64,000 bases of DNA from Sphingomonas echinoides (GTDB taxonomy: Bacteria > Pseudomonadota > Alphaproteobacteria > Sphingomonadales > Sphingomonadaceae), in NCBI RefSeq assembly GCF_029623395.1, contig NZ_JAPYKK010000001.1, positions 186,001-250,000 on the forward strand. The letters are read 5' to 3'. Each line of letters begins with the position of its first letter. The first letter of the stretch is position 1. Both the position numbers and the translations under genes were made by a program. The notes beneath the pieces are model-generated. The model did no database searches, was not told the DNA's origin, and saw nothing but the letters and a program-made list of their open reading frames with translations. Of the stretch, positions 19,647 through 36,887 are shown one piece after another.

Positions 19647-20827
19647 GCCGGTGCTAGCCCGAGGAGATGCCGCACGTCCTTCAGGAAAATGCGGACGTGC
19701 GCGATCGGCTTGGCGCGGACCAGTCGCTTGTTCATATAAGCGTCCCACGTCAGCCGCTGGACGTCCGGATCCTCGCAGATCTTGACGAAGCGTTCGCGAC
19801 GCGTGTCGCTCGAATACCAGAAATACTGCATCATCCGCAGGATCCAGAACACCCGACCATGGTCGCGCATGAAGCGCTTGCGCGCCAGTCTCAGCGCGGA
19901 CACCTTGCCCGTCGCGAGGAACAGCGTGACCGCCTCGGCGACGTGGCGACCGCTCGCCATCGCATAATAGATCCCCTCGCCCGATGCCGGCGCCACCACC
20001 CCGGCGGCATCCCCGGCGACGATCACATCGCGGCCATTGTCCCACCGTCGCAGCGGCTTGAGCGGGATCGGCGCGCCTTCGCGGCGCAGCGTCGCGCAGC
20101 CGTCCAGCCCGGTCTGCTTGCGCAGCGCAGCGATCGCGTCGCGCAGCGCGAGCCCCTTCTGCGCGCTGCCGACGCCGATGCTCGCGGTGTCGCCATGCGG
20201 AAAGACCCAGGCGTAGAAATCGGGGGAATGCTTGCCTTGATAGATGACATCGCACCGTGACCGCGCATAATCGGCGCTGCCGTCGGGCGGCGCGGCGATG
20301 ATCTCGTGATAGGCGAAGACGTAGCGCATCCGCTCCGCGCCCTTGAGTTCGGACCGCGCCACGCCGGAGCGTGCGCCATCCGCGCCGATCACGGTCCGCG
20401 CCGTCACGCGCTGTTCGGGCTCGCCGCGGTCGGGGCGGTAGACCACCACCGCATGCCCGTGCGCATCGCGCTCGATCCGCTCGAAGGTTCCTTTGCGGCG
20501 TTCGGCTCCGGCAAGCGCGGCCCGCGCGCGGAGCCATTCGTCGAACGTCTCGCGATCGACCAGCCCGACGAAACCGTCGCCGACCGGCATGTCGACCGTT
20601 TTCGCAGACGGCGCGACCATCCGTGCCATCGTCGCCTTGCTGACGAGCAGATGATCGGGAATTGCGAAATCCGCAATCGCGCGCGGGGGGATCGCCCCGC
20701 CACACGGTTTGATCCGCCCGGCGCGATCGAGCAGCAGCACTTTATGCCCGGCGCGCGCGAGATCGGTCGCGGCGGTCGCGCCGGACGGACCCCCGCCAAT
20801 GACGATGCAATCGAACATGGTGCTCAT
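19643..20827 (-). CDS. bchP: Geranylgeranyl diphosphate/geranylgeranyl-bacteriochlorophyllide reductase
   Basis: Reduces the geranylgeranyl tail to phytyl in bacteriochlorophyll a. The 394-aa flavoprotein begins with the FAD-binding CIVIGGGPSGATAATDLARAG, then KPCGGAIPPRAI, a GADGARS signature, and VIVAGDAAGVVAPASGEGI near residue 275, all diagnostic of the family. It starts at ATG 20827 and overlaps both bch2 and tspO by ATGA. Length matches other BchP proteins. Confidence 0.96.
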   Translation of the reverse strand: MSTMFDCIVIGGGPSGATAATDLARAGHKVLLLDRAGRIKPCGGAIPPRAIADFAIPDHLLVSKATMARMVAPSAKTVDMPVGDGFVGLVDRETFDEWLRARAALAGAERRKGTFERIERDAHGHAVVVYRPDRGEPEQRVTARTVIGADGARSGVARSELKGAERMRYVFAYHEIIAAPPDGSADYARSRCDVIYQGKHSPDFYAWVFPHGDTASIGVGSAQKGLALRDAIAALRKQTGLDGCATLRREGAPIPLKPLRRWDNGRDVIVAGDAAGVVAPASGEGIYYAMASGRHVAEAVTLFLATGKVSALRLARKRFMRDHGRVFWILRMMQYFWYSSDTRRERFVKICEDPDVQRLTWDAYMNKRLVRAKPIAHVRIFLKDVRHLLGLAPA

Positions 20828-22203
20828 AGCACAACCTCCCGATCGAAGCGGACCGCCCGCGGCGGAGAGCGGAGCGACACCGCTGCCGCCGCCAGAAACA
20901 GCAAAGCTTCCACGCCGAAGACGACCATGAACGTGTTGGGCACAGACCCCGTCAGCGCGCGTCCCGCGTCGACCGCGACCGCGCCGGTCACGCCTCCGAG
21001 CCCGAAGGCGATCGCCTGCGCCGCCCCCCAGATGCCCATGCGAAGGCCTTCCCCGTGTGATTCCCCCGGTGATTTTGCGTGTGATTCCCCGTGCGACTTG
21101 CCGTGTGATTTTCCGGCCGGTCCTGCGCTGGCCAGCGCCATCATCGCGCCGATGGCGGCGACGGCGAACACCCCATTGGCAAAACCGAGCGCGAAGACGT
21201 TGGCGAGAATCGGCCAGCCCGGACCGACTCGCGCCGCGACCGCAAGCCCGCACAGCGCGATCGCCGAGCCCGCACATCCCCCGACGATCCAGCGCCTCAT
21301 CCCCGCCGCGGTCCGACCGCTGGCCCCGCTCCCCGCGACCCCGGTGAGGATCATGCCGAGCAGGACCCCGCCATGCTGGATGCCCGAAACCTGCGTCGAC
21401 TGGCCCGGCGACAGACCGAAGCGCAAGCCGGTGAACGGCTCGAGAATGAGATCCTGCATCGCATAGGCGAGCATCGACAGGAAGATGAAGCCGGTGAACC
21501 GCCGCGCCTCACGGTCCGCCCACATTGCTGCAAGGGCATCCCAGAAACGCGCTGGCGGAGGGGCAACGCGTGCATCGACCGCGGTCAGCGACCCGCGCTC
21601 GATCCCGGTCACCGCGAGGATCGCGACGAGTAGCGCGACCCCCGCCACCCCGGCAACGACCCGCAGCAGGCGCGCGAACGAGAACGGATCGAGCAACGCC
21701 CCGGCGATCCCGGCGGACACGGCGATCCCCGCGACCATCATGATCCACGTCACCGCCGCTGCCCCCGCCCGCCGGTCGGGCGCGACCTGGCGCGCCAGCA
21801 GCGCGAGCAGCGACGTTCCTGCGGCGCCGACCCCCGCACCGATCACCGCGAAGGCGAGCACCGCCAGCGCATAACCAAAGGTGGAACCGCCTGCGATGAC
21901 CCCGAGCGCCCAGACGGCGGTAACCGCACCTGCCGCCAGCATCCCCATTCCCGCGATGATCCACGGCGTCCGACGGCGTCCGCTATCCGACCCATGTCCC
22001 CACAGCGGACGGGACAGCTGAACCGCGTAATGCCAGGCGACGAGGCCTGCGGGCAGCGCCGCGGGCAGCGCATATTCGACCACCATGACGCGGTTGAGCA
22101 GCGACGTCGCGAGCATCACGATCGCACCGATCGCGCTTTGCACCAGCCCAAGCCGGACGATCTCCAGCCAGGTCAGCGACGTGCCAGACCGACCGGCGCT
22201 CAT
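20824..22203 (-). CDS. PucC-family major facilitator, BChl delivery/assembly protein (Bch2)
   Basis: Twelve-helix membrane protein of the BCH1/PucC/LhaA family, 459 aa. The location between bchG and bchP identifies it as the orf428/bch2 homologue, thought to help deliver pigment. Family features include SLLNRVMVVEYALPAALPAG, RRTPWIIAGMG and MQDLILEPFTGLRFGLSPGQ. A low-complexity insert of KSHG-type tetrapeptides (about residues 363-383) interrupts a predicted loop. It overlaps bchG and bchP by ATGA. Confidence 0.9.
   Translation of the reverse strand: MSAGRSGTSLTWLEIVRLGLVQSAIGAIVMLATSLLNRVMVVEYALPAALPAGLVAWHYAVQLSRPLWGHGSDSGRRRTPWIIAGMGMLAAGAVTAVWALGVIAGGSTFGYALAVLAFAVIGAGVGAAGTSLLALLARQVAPDRRAGAAAVTWIMMVAGIAVSAGIAGALLDPFSFARLLRVVAGVAGVALLVAILAVTGIERGSLTAVDARVAPPPARFWDALAAMWADREARRFTGFIFLSMLAYAMQDLILEPFTGLRFGLSPGQSTQVSGIQHGGVLLGMILTGVAGSGASGRTAAGMRRWIVGGCAGSAIALCGLAVAARVGPGWPILANVFALGFANGVFAVAAIGAMMALASAGPAGKSHGKSHGESHAKSPGESHGEGLRMGIWGAAQAIAFGLGGVTGAVAVDAGRALTGSVPNTFMVVFGVEALLFLAAAAVSLRSPPRAVRFDREVVL
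21053..21112. repeat. Five tandem 12-bp units inside bch2
   Basis: Five degenerate units of CCGTGTGATTCC type run from 21053 to 21112. On the minus strand they encode KSHG, KSHG, ESHA, KSPG and ESHG (order along the protein). The unit length is a multiple of three, so copy number can change without breaking the frame. It lies in a loop of the transporter. Confidence 0.85.
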
Positions 22204-23135
22204 AACCCCAGCACTCCGCCGAGCCCGAATGCAGAAGCAAGCATTCCGAGGACATAGAGGCTCGTCCCGGTCGCATTGTACCAGGGCGTCTCGCGCAACG
22301 GATTGCGCAACAGCCGCGGCATCAGCGCGAGTTGCCCGGCCAACAGCACCCCGACCACGGCGGCCACCAGCATATGCCCCCACCAGGCGAGACACCCGAT
22401 GACGACGATCTGTGGCACCGTCATCACGACGCACGCGATCCGTGCCGCCGGGCCGACCCCGAGGGTCGCCGGCAGCGACCGGATTCCCATCGCGCGGTCC
22501 CCCGCGACCGCCTTGAAATCGTTGAGCGTCATGATCCCGAACGCGCCGGCGCTGTAGAGGCCGAGCAGGATCAGGATGTGCCCGTCGGGCAGCGTGCCCG
22601 CCATCACGCTCGCACCGGTGAACCAGGTGAGCCCTTCATAGGTCAGCGCGACCGCGGCTGGCCCCCAGATCCCGCTGCGCTTCAACCGGAACGGCGGCGC
22701 GCTATACGCCCAGGCGAACGCCAGACCGACACCCGTGGCGAGCACGACCCAAATGCCGGTCGCCGCCGCGACGCCGATCGCGAGCACCGTGCCGACAATC
22801 GCGATCCACAGCCCCCACTGCCCGCCGACTCGGCCCGACGGGATCGGGCGGCCCGGCTCGTTGATGGCATCGACGTGCCGGTCGAACCAGTCGTTGACGG
22901 CCTGGCTCGTCCCGCACACCAGCGGCCCGACCAGCAGCACCCCGGCGATGAGGAACGGCCAGCGGCTCGAAACCGCGACTCCGGACGAGATCACCCCGCA
23001 CAGGAACGCCCAAATCGGGGGAAACCACGTGATCGGCTTGAGCAATTCGAGGACATCACGAGCGCGGGGCCGCGCGCCGGGCCGCGCGCCGGGCGCGGAG
23101 CGGGATGTCAGCCGATGGGTTGCCATACGTGCCAT
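22200..23135 (-). CDS. bchG: Bacteriochlorophyll synthase
   Basis: UbiA-family prenyltransferase that esterifies bacteriochlorophyllide a with geranylgeranyl (or phytyl) diphosphate. The 311-aa protein has the first Asp-rich motif NDWFDRHVDAINEPGRPIPS, the second motif NDFKAVAGDRAMGIRSLP, and about eight membrane segments. The N-terminus has an unusual Arg/Pro/Gly-rich repeat (GARPGARPRARD). ATG 23126 is an alternative start. A PpsR-like site lies 30-47 nt upstream. Confidence 0.96.
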   Translation of the reverse strand: MARMATHRLTSRSAPGARPGARPRARDVLELLKPITWFPPIWAFLCGVISSGVAVSSRWPFLIAGVLLVGPLVCGTSQAVNDWFDRHVDAINEPGRPIPSGRVGGQWGLWIAIVGTVLAIGVAAATGIWVVLATGVGLAFAWAYSAPPFRLKRSGIWGPAAVALTYEGLTWFTGASVMAGTLPDGHILILLGLYSAGAFGIMTLNDFKAVAGDRAMGIRSLPATLGVGPAARIACVVMTVPQIVVIGCLAWWGHMLVAAVVGVLLAGQLALMPRLLRNPLRETPWYNATGTSLYVLGMLASAFGLGGVLGL

Positions 23136-23164
23136 GAGAGAAAGCTAATATGGACAGTCTCTGG

Positions 23165-23182
23165 CGTCAAATCTATTTGACA
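23165..23182. promoter_or_regulatory. Probable PpsR/CrtJ operator upstream of bchG
   Basis: CGTCAAATCTATTTGACA is a palindrome (GTCAAA/TTTGAC) one base from the TGT-N12-ACA consensus. It sits between the ppsR stop and the bchG start and should repress bchG-bch2-bchP-tspO under oxygen. Confidence 0.75.
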
Positions 23183-23200
23183 GTCAGCACGGCAACCGCG

Positions 23201-24625
23201 TCAGTTTTCCCCCGACACCAGATTGCCCAGCCCATGCCGATGGAGCTTCGAATAGAGGCTCTGCCGACTGATCCCGAGGATCTCCGCCGCCGAAGCACGG
23301 TTGTCCGACGTGTAGGCGAGCGCCGCCTCGATACAGAGCCGTTCGATCATGTCGGTCGACTCGCGCACGATGTCCTTGAGCGACATGCGCCCGACCAGCT
23401 CGGTCAATTGTTCCACCGACCGCGGCGTTTCGCGTTCCGTGGTGGGGACGACGCGCAGCCGACGCGCGACGTTGCGGATCGTGAAACCGTAGCAGTGGTC
23501 GCCATCCTTCGGCGCAACCACGCCTGAAATCTCGATTTCTTCGTGACCACCGCCGGTTCCGCGCAGGATCGTGGCGACGTTGCGGACCACGCCGTGTTCG
23601 CGCAGCTGGTTGACGATCAGGTCCAGATCAATCCCGGGGCGTCCAAGCCAGGTCGCCAGCGGTGCACCCACCACGCGCGCGACCGACGCCGCCCCCGCAA
23701 GCTCGACGAACGCGCCATTCGCGAACAGGATGGTCAGCGCCGAATCGACCAGCACGAACGCGTCGGGCATATGTTCGATGACATCGCCCATCGCCGTCGT
23801 ATGGCCAGCGTCTTCGGTGGCAACCTGCGCCGGCAACAACCGCACGAGCAGCAGCGCCGCACGCCCCTGCCGGAACAGACGCGCCGAGATTGCGACTTCT
23901 CGCCCGCTCGCCAGCCGTACCGAAATCGCGGACAGATCGTCGCTTGCGCCCGCCGCGCCCAGATGCGCGATGAATGCATCGCGATCGGCGGCGTCGACGA
24001 TCGTCCCGACTGGCTGGTCGTTCACGGCGTCGGGCTTTACGCCGATCAGATCCGCGGCTGCGGGATTGATCTCGCGGATCCGTCGCGTTGCCGCATCGAT
24101 GATCAATACGGGCTCGGTCCCGAGGTCGAACAGCAAGCGATAGCGTGCCTCCGCCTGGCGAAGCTTGATATAGTCGCGTTCGAGCGATTGCTGGGTCTGG
24201 AGCAAGCGCTGCTGCATCGTTGCAGTGGCGCGCATGTCCCGCCCGATCGCGATCGCCCCGCCTTGCGCGAGCCGCATCACCAACCATCGCACGGGGACAT
24301 CGCCGCCATGCGTCGGATGGTTGATCTGGCGCCAACGCGCAGGCTCCGCGCCAGCGCTGTCGGCGAGCATCTGGACGACCTTGGTCCTGCTTTCCACCGT
24401 TACGGTATCGATCCAGTTCTGGCCGATCCAGTCACTGAAACCCTGCGCGACGAGATCGGCATTGGCGATCGCTATGTCGCGGATCATACCGTCTGACCCG
24501 AGGACCAGCGAAATATCCCCTGCCGACGCGAGCAACGCAGCGGCGACATCGGGCGCAAGGGTATCCGCGACAGCGGAGGGGCTGGTAAAGGCATGCGGGG
24601 CGAAAAGGATGGGACGATCGTTCAT
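23201..24625 (-). CDS. ppsR: Transcriptional regulator PpsR (CrtJ)
   Basis: Redox-responsive repressor of photosynthesis genes. The 474-aa protein has an N-terminal domain, PAS domains (around LLFDLGTEPVLIIDAATRRI and VLVDSALTILFANGAFVELAG), and a C-terminal Fis-type helix-turn-helix (DNRASAAEILGISRQSLYSK). A Cys at about residue 431, just before the HTH, probably corresponds to the redox Cys of CrtJ/PpsR. Another is near 378. It is followed by bchG and preceded by ppaA in the same direction. Confidence 0.95.
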   Translation of the reverse strand: MNDRPILFAPHAFTSPSAVADTLAPDVAAALLASAGDISLVLGSDGMIRDIAIANADLVAQGFSDWIGQNWIDTVTVESRTKVVQMLADSAGAEPARWRQINHPTHGGDVPVRWLVMRLAQGGAIAIGRDMRATATMQQRLLQTQQSLERDYIKLRQAEARYRLLFDLGTEPVLIIDAATRRIREINPAAADLIGVKPDAVNDQPVGTIVDAADRDAFIAHLGAAGASDDLSAISVRLASGREVAISARLFRQGRAALLLVRLLPAQVATEDAGHTTAMGDVIEHMPDAFVLVDSALTILFANGAFVELAGAASVARVVGAPLATWLGRPGIDLDLIVNQLREHGVVRNVATILRGTGGGHEEIEISGVVAPKDGDHCYGFTIRNVARRLRVVPTTERETPRSVEQLTELVGRMSLKDIVRESTDMIERLCIEAALAYTSDNRASAAEILGISRQSLYSKLHRHGLGNLVSGEN

Positions 24626-24691
24626 CGACGAACAATTTGCTCCTGCAACTGGTGTCGCGGTTCGTACCCTGCCCGCGACCCCCGATCGCGA

Positions 24692-25606
24692 TCAACCGGT
24701 CATGGCCGAAACCGCCTCCCGCGCGACCGCGTCGACCAGTTCCCCGGCAACGCGAACCGCTACCCTTGCGTCGGGGGCCGTCCCGTCCGCACCGATTGCG
24801 GCGGCAAGGTCCGCGTTTTGAGCGAAGACCCGTCCACCGACCATCACACAAATCCGGGGATTTCTGGATGACGCCCGCACGCCGCGGACGATCGAAGGCA
24901 AGGCGGCGATATGGCAGTCGCACGTGATCGTCAATCCGATCAAGTCGAACGCCTCGGCCCGGACATACCGGAACAATTCATCCGTCGACACTTCGTTGAG
25001 CCGATCGGTGAGCCAGCCGTTGGCACTAAACATCTCATCGACCACGACCGTCCCGAAACTATGCTGGTCTCCTTCCAGCGATGCGAACAGCGCGCGGCGG
25101 AAGCGATGGTCGTCGTGCACCCCCGTCCGGCTGCTGCCGGAAAGTTCGTGGACCACTTCCTGCAGCCGCCACAATCCCATCGTCACGTCAACGAAGTCAC
25201 AGCGATCGTCATCCCACAATTCGCCAAGATGCCGTGCGGCGGGCGCGAGCAGGTCGACCAGCAACATTTCATAGGATATTCCGCGGGCGACCAGTCCCTC
25301 GACATGCTGAAGCAGTTCGTCTGCTTCGACCTGAAGGGCGAGCGGCGCGAACGCCGCGACTTCTTCTGCCGTAATCATGGAAAGGGGCTCGCCTACGCTC
25401 TCGAGGAGCGGCCCACTGGTATGCGCTGCCAACAAGCGTGGGATGATCTCGCCTTCGATCAGGCGGGTAAGGGAACGGGCCTGCTCATTGACGGCCTCGA
25501 CCTTCCGGTCCGGCATCGTCGCGCCACGCATCATGGCGCTTCGCTTTGGATCGATCCAACCGCAACCACTTCGAAAGAAATGTTCAAGTCCGGTAAGCGA
25601 AGTCAT
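24692..25606 (-). CDS. ppaA: PpaA/AerR, cobalamin-binding antirepressor
   Basis: B12-binding partner of PpsR that relieves repression in response to light or oxygen (known for AerR/PpaA). The 304-aa protein has an N-terminal helical region, a cap segment MGLWRLQEVVHEL, and a cobalamin-binding Rossmann domain with the DxHxxG motif in GDQHSFG, followed by LTITCDCH and VMVGGRVF. ATG 25606 is chosen for a GGAGG-type site upstream. The frame stays open upstream into the bchF promoter, but that region carries PpsR sites and is not coding. Confidence 0.9.
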   Translation of the reverse strand: MTSLTGLEHFFRSGCGWIDPKRSAMMRGATMPDRKVEAVNEQARSLTRLIEGEIIPRLLAAHTSGPLLESVGEPLSMITAEEVAAFAPLALQVEADELLQHVEGLVARGISYEMLLVDLLAPAARHLGELWDDDRCDFVDVTMGLWRLQEVVHELSGSSRTGVHDDHRFRRALFASLEGDQHSFGTVVVDEMFSANGWLTDRLNEVSTDELFRYVRAEAFDLIGLTITCDCHIAALPSIVRGVRASSRNPRICVMVGGRVFAQNADLAAAIGADGTAPDARVAVRVAGELVDAVAREAVSAMTG

Positions 25607-25736
25607 CCTGACCCCCTCCGGTCTGGTTGAACATGCGAAGCGGTCGAACGCACCATATTTGGCTGGTCCGGCGAATCGCAGCGTATCCCGATCGAAACGA
25701 CCTTGCAACGGACAAACGTTGCTGCATCGCAGTATG

Positions 25737-25752
25737 TGTCGACATTTCTTTA

Positions 25753-25754
<2 letters not shown>
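25737..25754. promoter_or_regulatory. Probable PpsR operator, distal, bchF/ppaA region
   Basis: TGTCGACATTTCTTTACG is one base from TGT-N12-ACA. It overlaps the next site by 2 nt, so the two form a tandem array between the divergent ppaA and bchF genes. Confidence 0.6.
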
Positions 25755-27643
<1,889 letters not shown>

Positions 27644-27648
27644 CCGCG

Positions 27649-29248
27649 ATGCAGCTGACCGTCTGGACCTATGAAGGACCGCCCCACGTCGGCGCGATGC
27701 GGATCGCGACCGCGATGAAGGACGTCCATTACGTGCTCCACGCGCCGCAAGGCGACACCTATGCCGACCTGTTGTTCACGATGGTCGAGCGCCGCGACAA
27801 ACGTCCGCCGGTCACCTTCACGACCTTCCAGGCGCGCGACCTCGGCAAGGATACCGCCGCCCTGTTCCAGACTGCGGTGCAGGACGCGGTCGACCGGTTC
27901 GCCCCGAAGGCGTTGCTGGTCGGCGCGTCGTGCACCGCGGAATTGATCCAGGACGATCCCGCCGGGCTAGCCGCGGCGTTGCGGTTGCCGATCCCGGTGA
28001 TCGCGTTGGAGCTGCCCAGCTATCAACGCAAGGAACATTGGGGCGCGGCGGAGACCTTCTACCAGTTGGTTCGGACGCTGGCAGCGCCGCATCCCGGCGG
28101 CGAGGGCGTCGCTTCTCCGGCGCAGGGGGACATGGCGAAGCGCCCCAGCGCCAATATCCTCGGTCCGACCGCGCTCGGGTTCCGGCACCGCGACGACGTG
28201 GTCGAGATCACGCGGTTGCTCGGCACCCTCGGGATCGACGTCAACGTCGTCGCGCCGCTGGGGGCGAGGCCGGACGATCTGGCGCGGCTGTCGGCGGCGG
28301 ATTTCAACATCTGCCTCTATCCCGAAATCGCCGATACCGCGTGCCGCTGGCTCGAACGGACGTTCGGCCAGCCGACCGTCCGCACCGTCCCGATCGGCCA
28401 CGGCGCGACGCGCGATTTCATCGCCGAGGTCGCTGCGCTCGCGCGCGTCGATCCCGCCGCCGCGCTCGATACCTCGCGGTTGCCGTGGTGGAGCCGGTCG
28501 GTCGACTCGACCTACCTGACGGGCAAACGCGTCTTCATCTTCGGCGATGCGACGCATGCGATCGCCGCCGCGCGTGTCGCGCGGGACGAGTTCGGGTTCG
28601 AGGTCGTCGGGCTGGGCTGCTACAACCGCGAATTCGCCCGCGACCTCCGCGTCGCCGCGCAGCGCTACGGGCTCGATCCGTTGATCACCGACGATTATCT
28701 CGCGGTCGAGCAGGCGATTGCGGCGCTTCAGCCCGAACTCGTGCTGGGCACACAGATGGAGCGCCACATCGCCAAGCGGCTGCGCATTCCGTGCGCGGTG
28801 ATCTCGGCGCCGGTCCACGTCCAGGATTTCCCCGCACGCTATTCCCCGCAAATGGGGTTCGAGGGCGCCAACGTGCTGTTCGACACCTGGGTCCATCCGC
28901 TGGTGATGGGGCTGGAAGAGCATCTGCTGACGATGTTCCGCGACGATTTCGAATTTTCGGACAGCGCCGGGGCGAGTCACCTGGGGCATGGTGCTGCCCC
29001 CCTCCCGCAAGCGGGAGCGGCTGGGGGTGCGCCCGCACCCTCGGCGGAAGCTGACGGTGATGCCGCGAGCCCACCCCCGACCCCTCCCGCGAGCGGGCGG
29101 GGCGGATGGAGTGCCGAAGCCGAGCGCGAGCTGCTCAAGATCCCGTTCTTTGTCCGCGGCAAGGCGCGGCGCAACACCGAACGCTATGCCGCAGAGCAAG
29201 GCATCGCCGCGATCACGCTCGACACGCTCTACGACGCAAAGGCGCATT

Positions 29249-29259
<11 letters not shown>
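27649..29259 (+). CDS. bchB: Light-independent protochlorophyllide reductase subunit B
   Basis: Second catalytic subunit of DPOR, holding the protochlorophyllide site with BchN. The unusual Asp cluster ligand is D36 ([12 protein letters not shown]). The 536-aa protein has a conserved core up to about residue 440, then a Pro/Ala/Gly-rich linker of about 45 residues, and a conserved C-terminal domain starting near [19 protein letters not shown]. The linker is encoded by a palindromic repeat element (see 28997-29102). The last 11 nt overlap bchH. Confidence 0.96.
28997..29102. repeat. Composite inverted-repeat element in frame within bchB
   Basis: Two palindromic arms of about 33 nt (28997-29029 and 29070-29102) are inverted copies separated by a 40-nt spacer. 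Each arm contains a GC hairpin (CCTCCCGC-AA-GCGGGAG on the left; CCCTCCCGC...GCGGG on the right) followed by GGGGGTG or its complement. The frame stays open through the element and encodes the variable linker of BchB. A related element is at 49523-49630. Confidence 0.8.
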
Positions 29260-34597
<5,338 letters not shown>

Positions 34598-34601
<4 letters not shown>

Positions 34602-36097
34602 CGCGCGACCTGACCGCGCTCAAGGCGTCGCTGCAACCGCGACCCGCGCGGTTTGGCGCGTTGCGCAGCGGTGCGTTCTGGAACCGGCTGGGCGCGCGTT
34701 TCCTGCCGTTCGCGGATGCCGCGACCGTCGAACTGCCGCTCGGGCGGCTGCTGCGGCTGTCGTTGTTCCAGGTTTCGGTCGGGATGGCCGCGGTGCTGCT
34801 GACCGGTACGCTCAATCGCGTGATGATCGTCGAACTCGGGATGGCGAGCTGGGCGGTCGGCGCGATGGTGTCGCTGCCGCTGGTGTTCGCGCCGCTGCGC
34901 GCGCTGATCGGCTTCAAGTCGGATCATCACCAGTCGCTGCTCGGGTGGAAGCGCGTGCCGTATCTATGGTTCGGCACGTTGCTCCAGTTCGGCGGGTTCG
35001 CGCTGCTGCCCTTCGCGTTGCTGGTGATGACCGGGCTGGGGCATGGTCCGCAAATCGTCGGGCAGCTCGGTGCGGGGCTCGCCTTCCTGATGGTCGGCGC
35101 GGGGATGCACACGACCCAGACCGCCGGTCTCGCGCTCGCGACCGATCTGGCGCCGCCCGACAGTCGTCCCCGCGTGGTCGCGCTGCTCTATGTGATGCTG
35201 CTGGTCGGCATGATGGTCAGCGCGATCGTGATCGGGCGCTTGCTCGACCAGTTCACGCCGACGCATCTCGTCCAGATCGTCCAGGGCGCGGCGGTGCTGA
35301 CGGTCGTGCTCAACATCACCGCTTTGTGGAAGCAGGAACCGCGCCGCCGCGGCGGCACGGTGACCGAGGAGCGCCCGGCGCGATTCCGCGAGATATGGGC
35401 GATCTTCATCGCGCGGCCGCGGACGATGCGGTTGCTGGTCGCGACCGGGATCGGGTCCGCGGCGTTTTCGATGCAGGACGTGCTGCTCGAACCCTATGGC
35501 GGCCAGATCCTCGGGCTGTCGGTCGGCGCGACGACGTCACTCACCGCCTTGTGGGCGATCGGGATGTTGAGCGGGTTCGCGCTCGCCGCCCGCGCGCTCG
35601 GCAAGGGGGCGGAGCCACACCGGCTCGCAGGCTTCGGCGGAGTCGCGGGGATTGCGGCGTTCCTAAGCGTCATCTTCGCGGCGCCGCTGCACGCCACCGG
35701 ATTGCTGGCGGTCGGCGCGGCGATCATCGGGTTTGGCGGGGGACTGTTTTCGGTCGGCACGCTCACCGCGGCGATGGCGATTTCGGACGCGAAGGACCTT
35801 GGCGGGCGGACCGGCCTCGCGCTTGGCGCCTGGGGTGCGGTGCAGGCGACCTGCGCGGGGACCGCGATCGCGATCGGGGCGATCCTGCGCGACGTCGTCT
35901 CCGCCGCCGCGGTAACGCACGCGCTCGGTCCGACGCTTGCCGATCCCGCGACGGGCTATGGCATCGTCTACGGGCTCGAGATCGCGTTGCTGATCGCGAC
36001 GCTGATCGTGCTCGGACCGCTCGTGCGCCCGGCCACCGACCCGAGCCGAATCCGATTCGGCCAAACGCGCTTCGGCCTCGCCGAATTTCCGGCCTGA
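34598..36097 (+). CDS. lhaA: LhaA, light-harvesting complex 1 assembly protein (PucC family)
   Basis: Twelve-helix MFS-type membrane protein required for LH1 assembly, probably by handling BChl. The 499-aa protein has SLFQVSVGMAAVLLTGTLNR, KSDHHQSLLGWKRVPYLW and MQDVLLEPYGGQILGLSVG. It is a paralogue of Bch2 at 20.8 kb but sits in the standard place before puhA. The GTG start overlaps bchM. Confidence 0.94.
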
Positions 36098-36113
36098 ACA
36101 GGGGAGACAGAGC

Positions 36114-36887
36114 ATGCACCCGACCCTTACCCCCGGCATCGATGTCGCGTTGCTGGTCTTCTATGCGTTCGTCTTGTTCTTCCTGTGCCTCGTCTTCTAC
36201 CTGCGCCGCGAAGACCGGCGCGAAGGCTATCCGCTCGAACATGAATTCACCGGGCGGCTCGAATCCGAGGGCGGACCGTTCCTGACCGCGCTGCCGAAGA
36301 CGTTCAAGCTCCCGTTCGATCGCGGGACGGTCACCACGCCGACCAAGGACCGCGAACCCGTCGAGATCGCGGCGCGCTTTACCGATCGCTTCGCGGGTGC
36401 GCCTTATGCACCGACCGGCAACCCGCTGATCGACGGGATCGGCCCGGCAGCGTTCGCCAACCGCGCCAACCATCCCGACATCGACCTGGAAGGGCATCCG
36501 CGGATCGTCCCGATGGGCACCGCGCTCGATTTCTCGATCGAACGCCGCGACCCCGATCCGCGCGGGATGGCGGTGCTGGGATGTGACGGCGTCGTCGCCG
36601 GGACGGTCCAGGAGCTGTGGATCGACCGCGCGGACCGCCTGATCCGGTACCTCGCCGTCGCGCTGGCGTCGGGCAGCGGGACCGTGCTGGTGCCGATGAT
36701 GATGGTCGATGTCCAGCGCCGCCACGGGCGCGTGGTGTGCGACGCGATCACCGCGGCACAATTTACCGACGCGCCACGGCTGGAAGCCACCGACCGGATC
36801 ACTTTGTACGAGGAGGATCGCGTGCTCGGCTATTTCGGCGGTGGATATCTCTACGCCACACCCGATCGGCAGGAGCCTTTTCTGTGA
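36114..36887 (+). CDS. puhA: Photosynthetic reaction centre subunit H
   Basis: Membrane-anchored cap of the reaction centre that supports proton transfer to the quinone QB. The 257-aa protein has one N-terminal membrane helix (VALLVFYAFVLFFLCLVFYL), the LTALPKTFKLPF and GNPLIDGIGPAA segments, and a globular cytoplasmic domain with AVLGCDGVVAGTVQELWID. The stop overlaps the puhB GTG. Confidence 0.97.
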   Translation: MHPTLTPGIDVALLVFYAFVLFFLCLVFYLRREDRREGYPLEHEFTGRLESEGGPFLTALPKTFKLPFDRGTVTTPTKDREPVEIAARFTDRFAGAPYAPTGNPLIDGIGPAAFANRANHPDIDLEGHPRIVPMGTALDFSIERRDPDPRGMAVLGCDGVVAGTVQELWIDRADRLIRYLAVALASGSGTVLVPMMMVDVQRRHGRVVCDAITAAQFTDAPRLEATDRITLYEEDRVLGYFGGGYLYATPDRQEPFL

